Assembly (NCBI GenBank): GCA_964553035.1
Contig: CAZKJH010000093.1
Coordinates: forward strand, 1 to 15,231
DNA length: 15,231 nt
Reading direction: 5' to 3'
Source of the DNA: JBBQIY01 sp964553035
GTDB taxonomy: Bacteria; Verrucomicrobiota; Kiritimatiellia; RFP12; UBA3636
The notes under the pieces were generated by a model. The model saw nothing but the letters and a program-made list of their open reading frames with translations. It was not told where the DNA came from and searched no databases. Made by a program: the position numbers and the translations under genes. Positions 6,698 to 13,931 of the stretch are shown here, in pieces (within the stretch, counting starts at the first letter, position 1; every line of letters starts with the position of its first letter).

Positions 6698-9202
6698 TCA
6701 TGCGTTCGGTGTTTCGGCGTCGTCGACGAATTCGGCGTCGTTAAGCGTGGTTCTGAGAATGTCGCGCGGCGCGGCACCGTTTGCAGGGCCGATGCATCCC
6801 CGGCGTTCCAGCTCATCCATGACTCTTGCCGCTCGATTGTAACCAATTCGCAGAACGCGCTGGATTGAGGATGTGGAAGCTCTGCGGGTCGTGATGATGC
6901 ATTCGAGGGCTTTCACTAGCAGTTCGGCATCAGCATCTTCTTCGGAATCCTCCTCCTGATTTTCCTCGCCTTCTTCGCCGAAATCCTCTTTCGGCGGCTT
7001 GATGATCATCCGGTCGAGTTTGTTCTTGATCTCATCGACATAGATGGGGTCGCCCTGCTTTTTGAACCAGGCGACGAGTTCGGTGACTTCATTTTCTTCG
7101 ATCCAAGTTCCCTGAGCGCGGGTTAGCGTACCGTTGGGGTTACTGAAGAGCATGTCGCCCATGCCGATGAGGTGCTCTGCTCCCTTGGAATCGAGAATGG
7201 TCTGGCTGTCGACGCGTTGGGAGACCTTAAACGCGAGTCTCGCTGGGAAGTTGGCCTTGATCAGCCCGGTGATGACGTTGACGGAAGGCCGTTGAGTGGC
7301 GAGGATCATGTGGATGCCGACGGCACGTGAGAGCTGGGCGAGACTGACGATGCGAGGCTCAACTTCGGCTTGTGCGGACATCATCAAGTCCGCCATCTCA
7401 TCGATCACGATGACGATGTAGGGAAGTTTGATGGGTATATCGACCTCATCGTCTTGATTGTCTTCGGTAAAGAAGGTCGTTTGTTTAGCCTGTTCGCGGT
7501 TATTGAAGCCGGCGATGTTTCGCACGCCAGCATGCTTGAACATTTCGAGGCGTCGCTTCATTTCAATGATCGCCCATTGGAGTGCAGCGGCGACTTTCTT
7601 GGGTGCGGTGATGATGGGAACGACAAGATGCGGCAGGTCGGCGTAGGGCGTGAACTCCACCATCTTGGGATCGACCATGAGGAGGCGCACATCATCAGGC
7701 GTGCGCGAAAGCATAAAGCCGGCGAGGATTGAATTCAGGCAGACGCTTTTGCCGGAGCCCGTGGTGCCCGCGATGAGGATGTGGGGCATCTTGGCGAGAT
7801 CGGCGATGACCGGGTTGCCGCTTACGTCCATACCGAGGAGCATGGGGAGGGCGAGTTTTTGCACGGCAGCTTTCCATTCTGGTCGTTCTGCCACTTCGCG
7901 CAGGGAGACCGTTCGCCGATTGCCATTGGGTACTTCAATGCCCATGACGTTCTTCCCGGGAATTGGCGAAAGTATACGCAGGCTTCGAGCCTGAAGTGCC
8001 ATCTGCAGATCGTTAGAATACGTTGAAATTTTATCGACACGTACTCCGGGTGGAGGCTTGATTTCGTAGCACGTAATGACTGGACCGCTGATCACGTTCG
8101 CGACTTGCACATTGATTCCGAATTCGGCAAGTGTGCCTTCAATGATCGCCGTGTTTTCGGCGATCTCCGTTTGGTTGCCAGACTCAACGATGAGTGGAAT
8201 CGGATGCAGGAGCTTCGTTGTCGGCAACTTATAAGAGACTTCGTTGGGAACGAATGAGCTCGTAACAGGCGGCTTCCGAGTTGTTTCCGGGGTTCGGGTG
8301 GAGACGATTCTGGAGAGAGGGGGCATCGTAAGACTTTCGACATCAGTGCGTTTTTGACCAACGGCAGGAGGCCGCACGAAGATCACCTCATCCCCTTCGT
8401 TTTGCGCAATTCGTCTGGCTTCTTTTTCTGCAATTTTGCGAGCCTTTTCTGCTTCGCGAGCACCCTTGGCTTGTTCGCGCTCGGCGAGTCGAGCTTCTTT
8501 CGCGGCCATCTTTTCGCTGAGTATCCGCAGGCGCTCCTTTTCTCGAGCACGTTTGCGAATTTCCGCTGGGGCGTCTCCTTCTTCAAGGGTGTCCTCAATC
8601 TGCCGCCGTATCTGGACATCCCTGACTCGCAAGGTATAGAAATACTCCATCATCGCCATTGGGCCGATGATCATAATCGTTGAGATAAATAGAACCGCAC
8701 CATGCAGCGCGGCTGTTCCACCGCTTCCGATCCAGATCGAAAGGGTTCTGTCGTTGAGCAGATAGCCAATGCCACCGCCGGCATTGGGTGCTAAGTTCAG
8801 GGTTGCGCGTGAGAGCAAAGGTGCGAAAGATCCATTTGCGAACTGAAGTAGTGCGGATGCTGAAAGCGAGAAGAGAACCATCCAAAGGGGTTTCAAACCG
8901 AGACGCTTTCCGACCATCATCATGATGCCAACGGCAACGCAAAACAGAGGCACCAGAAGGGCCCCGAGACCGAGACACAGGAAAAAGAAGTATGCATTCC
9001 AGGCACCCAAAACACCCATCCAATTGTTGGCCATCTCGTTAGCCGGGGCGGCAAGGACGGAAATATCCGAAGCGTCGTATGAGGTTAGGCCGAGAAACGT
9101 AATGATTGCATAGCCGATAAGCGGAACTGAAGCTATGCGCCACAGCACCGACGAGGGTCTTTCGGCATTGCTTGCACCGATCTCCTTTGCGACTTTAGAC
9201 AT
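6698..9202 (-). CDS. ftsK: DNA translocase FtsK
   Basis: An 834-residue FtsK/SpoIIIE-family DNA translocase, which pumps DNA at the division septum and helps resolve chromosome dimers. The N-terminal part has about four membrane segments (roughly residues 22-39, 70-96, 105-123 and 165-183). A charged Arg/Lys/Glu/Ala-rich, probably coiled-coil stretch follows (about 204-271). The motor has Walker A GTTGSGKS (479-486) and Walker B VIVIDEMADL (597-606). After an acidic linker (about 740-760), the C-terminal winged-helix gamma domain (about 763-817) contains TSSIQRVLRIGYNRAARVMDELE. All modules are complete. I chose the ATG at 9202 because AAGGAG lies about 10 bases upstream. A GTG 14 codons earlier (9244) would overlap the predicted -10 element. 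It is the first gene of the minus-strand operon. Confidence 0.95.
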   Translation of the reverse strand: MSKVAKEIGASNAERPSSVLWRIASVPLIGYAIITFLGLTSYDASDISVLAAPANEMANNWMGVLGAWNAYFFFLCLGLGALLVPLFCVAVGIMMMVGKRLGLKPLWMVLFSLSASALLQFANGSFAPLLSRATLNLAPNAGGGIGYLLNDRTLSIWIGSGGTAALHGAVLFISTIMIIGPMAMMEYFYTLRVRDVQIRRQIEDTLEEGDAPAEIRKRAREKERLRILSEKMAAKEARLAEREQAKGAREAEKARKIAEKEARRIAQNEGDEVIFVRPPAVGQKRTDVESLTMPPLSRIVSTRTPETTRKPPVTSSFVPNEVSYKLPTTKLLHPIPLIVESGNQTEIAENTAIIEGTLAEFGINVQVANVISGPVITCYEIKPPPGVRVDKISTYSNDLQMALQARSLRILSPIPGKNVMGIEVPNGNRRTVSLREVAERPEWKAAVQKLALPMLLGMDVSGNPVIADLAKMPHILIAGTTGSGKSVCLNSILAGFMLSRTPDDVRLLMVDPKMVEFTPYADLPHLVVPIITAPKKVAAALQWAIIEMKRRLEMFKHAGVRNIAGFNNREQAKQTTFFTEDNQDDEVDIPIKLPYIVIVIDEMADLMMSAQAEVEPRIVSLAQLSRAVGIHMILATQRPSVNVITGLIKANFPARLAFKVSQRVDSQTILDSKGAEHLIGMGDMLFSNPNGTLTRAQGTWIEENEVTELVAWFKKQGDPIYVDEIKNKLDRMIIKPPKEDFGEEGEENQEEDSEEDADAELLVKALECIITTRRASTSSIQRVLRIGYNRAARVMDELERRGCIGPANGAAPRDILRTTLNDAEFVDDAETPNA

Positions 9203-9234
9203 ACCCTGAAAACTCCTTGAATCAACTATTTGAA

Positions 9235-9263
9235 AGTATAGCACATGACATTTGCCAAGGCAA
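9235..9263 (-). promoter_or_regulatory. Predicted ftsK operon promoter, extended -10
   Basis: Read on the minus strand, TTGCCT (complement of 9258-9263) is followed after exactly 17 bases by TATACT (complement of 9235-9240). The -10 is preceded by TG one base upstream (TGCTATACT), an extended -10. The -10 matches consensus at 5 of 6 bases and the -35 at 3 of 6. Transcription would begin near 9228, giving a leader of about 25 bases before the ftsK ATG, which fits the AAGGAG site. No other promoter is obvious inside the operon. Confidence 0.6.
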
Positions 9264-9264
9264 A
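9251..9264. promoter_or_regulatory. Palindromic candidate operator over ftsK -35
   Basis: TTTGCCAAGGCAAA is a perfect inverted repeat (arms TTTGCC and GGCAAA, two-base centre) that fully covers the predicted -35 hexamer of the ftsK promoter. A further CGCAAAT follows at 9265-9271. The position suits a repressor or other dimeric regulator, but I recognise no specific factor for this sequence. Confidence 0.4.
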
Positions 9265-9457
9265 TCGCAAATCTTCCTACAGCCGCAATTCATTGGACGC
9301 GCTATTGAAAAATTGATACATTTCGTTATGTCGTTTACCTTACTGTAATGACTTTTTTGCACGTTAGTCTGACTCCTTGTGTGATTCAACAAAATTGAAT
9401 TACACCTGTTTGGCAATCGCGAGCAGTCTGGTATCGTCATTGGAAAGAGAATCAACT

Positions 9458-12262
9458 ATGAAGCCTTTCACGCCACCGCCCACGCAACCAGGAGATGAAA
9501 CGTGGACGTTCGTCACCGACCTGCAAGCACCTCTATGGAACCATCATGTATGGGACTCACGAGCGGCCGCAGCCGGAGAAGCCGATCTGCGCCGCGGTGT
9601 GCATATCGACGCACGCTTTCCCGATCCTGAGGGGATGCTCAAAACTGCCTACGCCGACCTTTCCGATTTTTTAGCCGCTGGCAAGGTCCGAGCAGACGGC
9701 CCGTTCATTATCGAGACCCTAAAAACAGAAACCTCCGTGTTCGAAGCCTTCCGCATCGAGGTAACCGCTGACCATTGTTGCATTTTGGCCGCCGACACAG
9801 ATGGTATCCGGCGCGGAATTTTCAGAATTGAAGACCTGATGCAGCAAGCGTGCGGCCCATTTCTGCCGCTGGGTACTCAGGAACGTAAACCTTTCATTAA
9901 AAACCGTATTTCACGCTGTTTCTTCGGTCCGATCAAACGCCCCCCACGCTTCCGCGATGAGCTGATGGACGATGTCGATTATTATCCTGACCAGTATCTC
10001 AACCGTTTAGCACACGAAGGAATCAATGGTCTTTGGCTGACGATCGTGTTTAAAGAATTATGCCGTACCAGCGTGATTCCAGAATACGGCGACCATGTCG
10101 AGCGTCGACTCGATAAATTACGGAAGACGGTCGAACAATGCAGACGTTACGGGATCCGAATTTATCTGTTTTCAATTGAACCTCGGGCTTGGATTGCAGA
10201 CGAAGAAATCCTGAAGCGGCACCCTGAAATGGCGGGTTTTCCGTCCGCTGACCCGACATTCTGCCCATGGTCCGAAGCTTCGCAGCGCTACCTCTACGAA
10301 GCGCCAAACTTCATTTTCACTCAGGTTCCGCATCTGGGGGGGCTGATCAACATCAGCCACGGCGAACGCTTTACCAATTGTCAGAGCACCGTACGCGCGA
10401 CCAGCAACGCACGGTCAACCTGTCCCGTCTGTTCTAAAAAAGAGCCTTGGGAAATCATCAATGCAACCCTGGCACCCATGGCCAAGGGAATTCACGATGC
10501 CAATCCGGACGCAGAGCTTATCGCGTGGTTTTATATGCCTCAGGATCAGAAGCTGGGCGACTGGGTCTACGACGTTCCGAAACATTTCCCGAAAAACGTG
10601 ACGTTCCAGTTCAACTTCGAAACCAGTGTTGAAAAAGAGGTGTTGGGGCGTATGCGTAGAGGTGCCGACTACTGGATCTCAACACCGGGACCGAGCAAAC
10701 GCTTTCAACAGTTGGCGACGCAGGCGCGGCAATCTGGCGCATTAGTCTCCGCTAAAATTCAGACCGGTTGCTCGCACGAGGTCGCGACCGCACCCTTCGT
10801 GCCCGCACCGGGGCTGATCTACCAAAAGTTCCGTGCGATGCATGAACTAGGCGTCTCCTGCGTCATGCTCTGTTGGTATTTCGGCAACTACCCTGGAATC
10901 ATGAATAAGGCAGCAGGCGAGCTCTCCTTTGAACCGTTCCCGGAAACCGAAGAGGCTTTTATCAAGGAACTTGCCCGCACCGAGTGGGGCAAACATGGCG
11001 AAGCGGCCGCTCGCGCCTTGAGCCTGATGGCCGAGGGATACAGCCACTATCCTCTCGTTACAGAATTCCAGTATTGGGGGCCGATGCACGATGGCGTGGT
11101 CTGGCCGCTCCATCTGCTCCCACAAGATCTCCCCCTCGCGCCAACGTGGCAAATCGCCGCGCACACCGGACCCAACATTGGCCAACCCTTCCCACCAAGC
11201 GGAGATAGAATTGGCGAGGCACTCAGTTGCGACTACACACTGGACGAGGCAATCGAAGAATGCCGCGCAATGAGCACCCTCTGGAATCAAGGCGTCGCAA
11301 TCCTCCGTTCCATTGAGGCCGACCCCACGCTACCACAGCAGCGTCGCTTAGATGCCGGCGTCGCCAGAGCCCTTGGAATTCAGTTCCGTAGTGGTCTGAA
11401 TATCCTGCGCTTCTACAGCTTACGCGAGCGCATGGTGCATGAAACCTCTCGACAACAACTTGAGACGCTCGACGACATACGCCGCATCGTGGAGGCCGAA
11501 CTACAAAATGACATCGAATTGCTGACCTTGTGTCAGGCTGATTCCCGACTTGGTTTCCATTCCGAAGCCGAAGGGTATAAGTATTTTCCTGCAAAAATCA
11601 GCTGGCGCATGGATCAACTCCAACAACTTCTCGATGAGGAAATCCCCGCTCTGGAGCGCGAGATCACGAGCGGAACAGACGTCTTTGCCGAGTATTCTGG
11701 GCGTACACCCAGAGCGTCCTGCGTTCACAGCCGATTCTGCGCCGACATTGAGCATCGCCTAGCAGACACATCGCCAACCTTGCCTGAAGACCTAGACTGG
11801 CAGGCCTGCGCTCACCCACAGCCCGACACGTCTAACATGCGCTGGACTTTCTGCCACGACAACGATGCCTGCTATCTGCTGTTTACGTGCGACGAGTCTG
11901 ATCCCCAAAAGGCTGCCGCAGCCCATGTATTCCTAATACTCGAGCCACGCCGACTCTGGACTTGCCGTACCTACGACGTTTCACTCGCCGGCAAGGGAGG
12001 TGGTCCTTGGTGGAGGAACTACGAACATGACGCACAGATGCAGACGGACAGGACTGGTTGGCGCGGCTGGATTCGTGTGCCTTTTGCCTCGCTTTTGCGC
12101 AGTTTGAGTGAAACGGTACCACTGGCATTACGGGTCAACGTCCGGTATTCGACAGGAGCCGACGAACAAGCATGGTTGGCACGGACTCCTTGGTCCGGCG
12201 GTGGACTCCGGCTGAGCAACGAAAACCCCGCAGATCTCGGCTGGCTGTTTTTCGAGAAGTAG
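9458..12262 (+). CDS. Putative glycoside hydrolase, TIM barrel with CBM9-like tail
   Basis: A 934-residue protein. The N-terminal ~145 residues look like the small alpha/beta domain that precedes GH20- and GH67-type barrels (ILAADTDGIRRGIFRIEDLM, 109-128). A long catalytic-type region follows, with barrel-like strands such as YGIRIYLFSIEP (231-242), GGLINISHGERF (294-305), ELIAWFYM (353-360) and CVMLCWYFGNYPG (468-480). E303 in SHGERF is a candidate catalytic acid. The last ~165 residues (LDWQACAHP..., CYLLFTCDES...) resemble a CBM9-like beta-sandwich. A Cys group (C308, C322 and C325, in a TCPVC motif) may bind metal. There is no signal peptide. I cannot assign a substrate; hexosaminidase-like or alpha-glucuronidase-like chemistry are both possible. 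The ATG at 9458 follows GGAAAGAG; a TTG 27 codons earlier has no ribosome binding site. Confidence 0.65.
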   Translation: MKPFTPPPTQPGDETWTFVTDLQAPLWNHHVWDSRAAAAGEADLRRGVHIDARFPDPEGMLKTAYADLSDFLAAGKVRADGPFIIETLKTETSVFEAFRIEVTADHCCILAADTDGIRRGIFRIEDLMQQACGPFLPLGTQERKPFIKNRISRCFFGPIKRPPRFRDELMDDVDYYPDQYLNRLAHEGINGLWLTIVFKELCRTSVIPEYGDHVERRLDKLRKTVEQCRRYGIRIYLFSIEPRAWIADEEILKRHPEMAGFPSADPTFCPWSEASQRYLYEAPNFIFTQVPHLGGLINISHGERFTNCQSTVRATSNARSTCPVCSKKEPWEIINATLAPMAKGIHDANPDAELIAWFYMPQDQKLGDWVYDVPKHFPKNVTFQFNFETSVEKEVLGRMRRGADYWISTPGPSKRFQQLATQARQSGALVSAKIQTGCSHEVATAPFVPAPGLIYQKFRAMHELGVSCVMLCWYFGNYPGIMNKAAGELSFEPFPETEEAFIKELARTEWGKHGEAAARALSLMAEGYSHYPLVTEFQYWGPMHDGVVWPLHLLPQDLPLAPTWQIAAHTGPNIGQPFPPSGDRIGEALSCDYTLDEAIEECRAMSTLWNQGVAILRSIEADPTLPQQRRLDAGVARALGIQFRSGLNILRFYSLRERMVHETSRQQLETLDDIRRIVEAELQNDIELLTLCQADSRLGFHSEAEGYKYFPAKISWRMDQLQQLLDEEIPALEREITSGTDVFAEYSGRTPRASCVHSRFCADIEHRLADTSPTLPEDLDWQACAHPQPDTSNMRWTFCHDNDACYLLFTCDESDPQKAAAAHVFLILEPRRLWTCRTYDVSLAGKGGGPWWRNYEHDAQMQTDRTGWRGWIRVPFASLLRSLSETVPLALRVNVRYSTGADEQAWLARTPWSGGGLRLSNENPADLGWLFFEK

Positions 12263-12333
12263 CGGGATGGGAAGGATGACGAAAAAAATCAGGAAATGAG
12301 ATCGATAACGAGAAGGAAAACTGTAACCGTTCA

Positions 12334-12360
12334 CGGGGTATAAGCAACCCCGATTTATTT
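12334..12360 (+). terminator. Probable intrinsic terminator after the hydrolase gene
   Basis: CGGGGT (12334-12339) pairs with ACCCCG (12347-12352) across a 7-base loop, followed by ATTTATTT on the plus strand. The stem is short but GC-rich and the tail is T-rich. It lies 72 bases after the hydrolase stop, before the truncated integrase gene. Confidence 0.55.
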
Positions 12361-12368
12361 GGAGCGTA

Positions 12369-12860
12369 TCATTGTCGCGGCAGCAGTGGCCAGCGCAAAA
12401 AACTGCCAATAAAAGTGCCACGAAATGACTTGACGACAGGGGCAGATTGGGAATAAACTTCAGAGCCAGAAGAGGAAAAGTGTACTGAAGAGGGTGTATT
12501 CCCTTCGGAAGAAGATATGGCCTCGGAAGCCCTCAGACATTCCTCGATGGTTCTTGGCAACAAAGGTATCCCTCGGAACTTTTCGTAATATGTTTCAACT
12601 GAATTTCTCGCCTGCTGCGCCTGCCAGTTCGACACTCCCGGACACCGGGCGGTCTCGGAAAGGAACTCCTCGATCTCGATACGTCCCAATTCCCGTCTGG
12701 GGCGGTTCGGAAAACGCTGGAAGAATCGGTTCACCCATGAAACGCAATACGGAATGTTCTTTTCGTGAGCCTCTGCTCGCCTCAAAGCCTCGATGTAGCC
12801 ATCCGGCCATTTCGGATCGGGATCCAGCGGCGCAGAGGTCTGGGGTTGGGGTTGACGCAT
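12369..12860 (-). pseudogene. intI: Truncated integron integrase, N-terminal SAM-like domain only
   Basis: A 163-residue open frame. Residues 17-100 (WPDGYIEALRRAEAHEKNIP onward, through YCVSWVNRFF, LGRIEIEEFL and GVSNWQAQQARNSVETYYE) form a phage-integrase N-terminal SAM-like domain of the kind found at the start of long integron integrases. A low-complexity Ser/Pro linker follows, and the frame ends at 12369. The tyrosine-recombinase catalytic residues (Arg, HxxR, Tyr) and the integron-specific region are missing, and I could not find them in other frames before 12262. So this is a broken gene, probably by deletion. I chose the ATG at 12860 because GGAG lies about 8 bases upstream; earlier in-frame ATGs (to 12929) would lie on the predicted promoter. 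Orientation opposite to the cassettes is as in typical integrons. Confidence 0.75.
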
Positions 12861-12991
12861 ATCATGTCTCCATCTGTGCTCCGTCATATGCATCAATAAT
12901 AGAGCTTTCATTTGTTGCAGACAAGCCACTTATGGGATTTTTTTTGACGCATATGATAGGTCGGCGGGTGCCGTGCCCACAATATGCGTGA
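12854..12991. repeat. Four copies of an ATATGCGT-type motif around attI
   Basis: A motif close to CATATGCGTC occurs four times: complement of 12854-12865 (ATGATATGCGTC), 12883-12894 (GTCATATGCATC), complement of 12946-12957 (ATCATATGCGTC) and 12980-12991 (CAATATGCGTGA). The first overlaps the intI start codon, the second lies just after the predicted intI -10, and the last is 15 bases before the insertion point. Candidate roles are integrase-binding direct repeats, as in attI of other integrons, or an operator controlling intI. Confidence 0.5.
12896..12924 (-). promoter_or_regulatory. Predicted intI promoter
   Basis: On the minus strand, TTGTCT (complement of 12919-12924) and TATTAT (complement of 12896-12901) are separated by exactly 17 bases. 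The -10 matches consensus at 5 of 6 and the -35 at 4 of 6. It would place the start of transcription near 12889, about 29 bases before the chosen intI ATG at 12860. Confidence 0.5.
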
Positions 12992-13011
12992 CGCAGAATA
13001 ATTCGTTGGCA
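12980..13011 (+). other. attI-like recombination site, occupied
   Basis: The insertion point is G|TTGGCA at 13005/13006, matching the GTTRRRY core in 6 of 7 positions (C at the last R). The bases left of it belong to the integron platform and those right of it to cassette 1, because TGCCAA, the reverse complement of TTGGCA, is found again in the attC at the end of cassette 1. One copy of the ATATGCGT motif lies immediately upstream (12980-12991). Confidence 0.7.
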
Positions 13012-13925
13012 GAAACGAAAGAAAGGACGAGACACCATGCAATGGCACTACACGAAACAAGGACAGCAATTCGGTCCCGTTGATGATACAGAGCTATCGC
13101 GCCTCGCACAGCAGAGGCAGATCACTCCAGACGACTTAGTCTGGAATCCCACCCTCGGAGACAAATGGGTTCCGGCATCATCTGTCGAGAACCTCTTTGC
13201 TTCCCCACCACCCACGACGCCACCATCAGTAGTCAGAGCCGCGCAACCACCCGCAGCATCTAGCGGGGGCGGGGGCACCCACAACCGCGACCTCATGCGA
13301 ATGGCGCGCGAATCCCTCCGCACGCACTGGGGACTTGGCGTTGGCGTGATGGTCCTGTATTGGATCTTTGGAGTGGGTGTCAGTTTCATCCCGTTTGTGG
13401 GAACGATCGCTGGACTCCTTCTGACAGGCCCGCTGATGGTTGGACTCTATTTGGTGTTCCTGAAGATTGCGCGGCAGTCGCAGGCCGAGGTGGGACAGCT
13501 CTTTCAGGGATTCCAGAGATTTGGGACAGCTCTGGGCGCTTATCTGCTGATGACACTCTTTATCATCCTGTGGAGTTTGCTTCTGATTATTCCCGGAATA
13601 ATCGCGTCGTACTCCTACATGATGACCTTCTTTGTAATCGCTGACGATCCCGCTGTCGGACCGCTTCAGGCCATCACCAGAAGCAAGGAGATGATGCGCG
13701 GGAACAAGTGGAAGCTTTTCTGCCTCTTCTGGCGGTTTTTCGGATGGTCGCTTCTCTGCATCCTGACACTGGGCATCGGATTCCTCTGGCTTATGCCATA
13801 CATGCAGACAACGACGGCACATTTCTACGATGACGTTAGACCACGCAGATGAGTCAAACTGCCAATCAGCGCCTGGAACGCTACGCCGGTTCCGCTGCGC
13901 TCCACCGGCGAGGTTCAGGTCAACG
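13006..13925 (+). mobile_element. Integron gene cassette 1
   Basis: A 920-base unit running from TTGGCA after the attI cut to the G of the attC1 core. It carries one gene, the GYF_2-DUF975 membrane protein, in the usual orientation, with 31 bases before the start codon and its stop 7 bases before the attC R'' box. Confidence 0.8.
13037..13852 (+). CDS. GYF_2-DUF975 membrane protein (cassette-borne)
   Basis: A 271-residue protein. Residues 1-54 are a GYF_2 domain (MQWHYTKQGQQFGPVDDTEL, WNPTLGDKWVPASSVENLF), a small aromatic fold thought to bind proline-rich or other protein partners. A Pro/Gly-rich linker follows (56-80). Residues 84-268 are a DUF975-type integral membrane domain with about four to five hydrophobic segments (101-117, 119-143, 166-200, 233-256). 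Its signatures are RESLRTHWGL (91-100), IIPGIIASYSY (184-194), ITRSKEMMRGNKWKLF (213-228) and LTLGIGFLWLMPYMQ (243-257). The biochemical function of DUF975 is unknown. The ribosome binding site AAAGGA lies about 9 bases upstream of the ATG. It is the first cassette, closest to attI, so it is probably the most recently acquired one. Confidence 0.85.
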   Translation: MQWHYTKQGQQFGPVDDTELSRLAQQRQITPDDLVWNPTLGDKWVPASSVENLFASPPPTTPPSVVRAAQPPAASSGGGGTHNRDLMRMARESLRTHWGLGVGVMVLYWIFGVGVSFIPFVGTIAGLLLTGPLMVGLYLVFLKIARQSQAEVGQLFQGFQRFGTALGAYLLMTLFIILWSLLLIIPGIIASYSYMMTFFVIADDPAVGPLQAITRSKEMMRGNKWKLFCLFWRFFGWSLLCILTLGIGFLWLMPYMQTTTAHFYDDVRPRR

Positions 13926-13931
13926 TTGTGC
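13860..13931 (+). other. attC recombination site of cassette 1
   Basis: A 72-base imperfect palindrome. R'' is TGCCAAT (13860-13866), then a 5-base spacer, then L'' CCTGGAACG (13872-13880). The inner stem is CGCCGGT (13884-13890) with ACCGGCG (13904-13910), loop 13891-13903. L' is AGGTTCAGG (13911-13919), then a 5-base spacer, then R' GTTGTGC (13925-13931). CCTG-G-AAC pairs with GTTCAGG leaving one unpaired G in L'', the extrahelical base that sets strand choice in known attC sites. The last R'' base is T where C is usual. Confidence 0.82.

Noticed and set aside
9410..9437. Promoter for the large hydrolase: TTGGCA, 16 bases, TATCGT
   Set aside because: The start of transcription would fall at or inside the ribosome binding site, leaving almost no leader, so the hit is doubtful.
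12430..12459. Possible outward cassette promoter inside intI: TTGACG, 18 bases, TAAACT on the plus strand
   Set aside because: The -10 is weak and the pair lies about 550 bases before the first cassette. The position is reminiscent of Pc in class 1 integrons but too weak to annotate.
12930..12957. Alternative Pc: TTATGG, 16 bases, TATGAT on the plus strand
   Set aside because: The -10 is good (5 of 6) but the -35 barely matches, so it cannot be told from chance in this AT-rich stretch.
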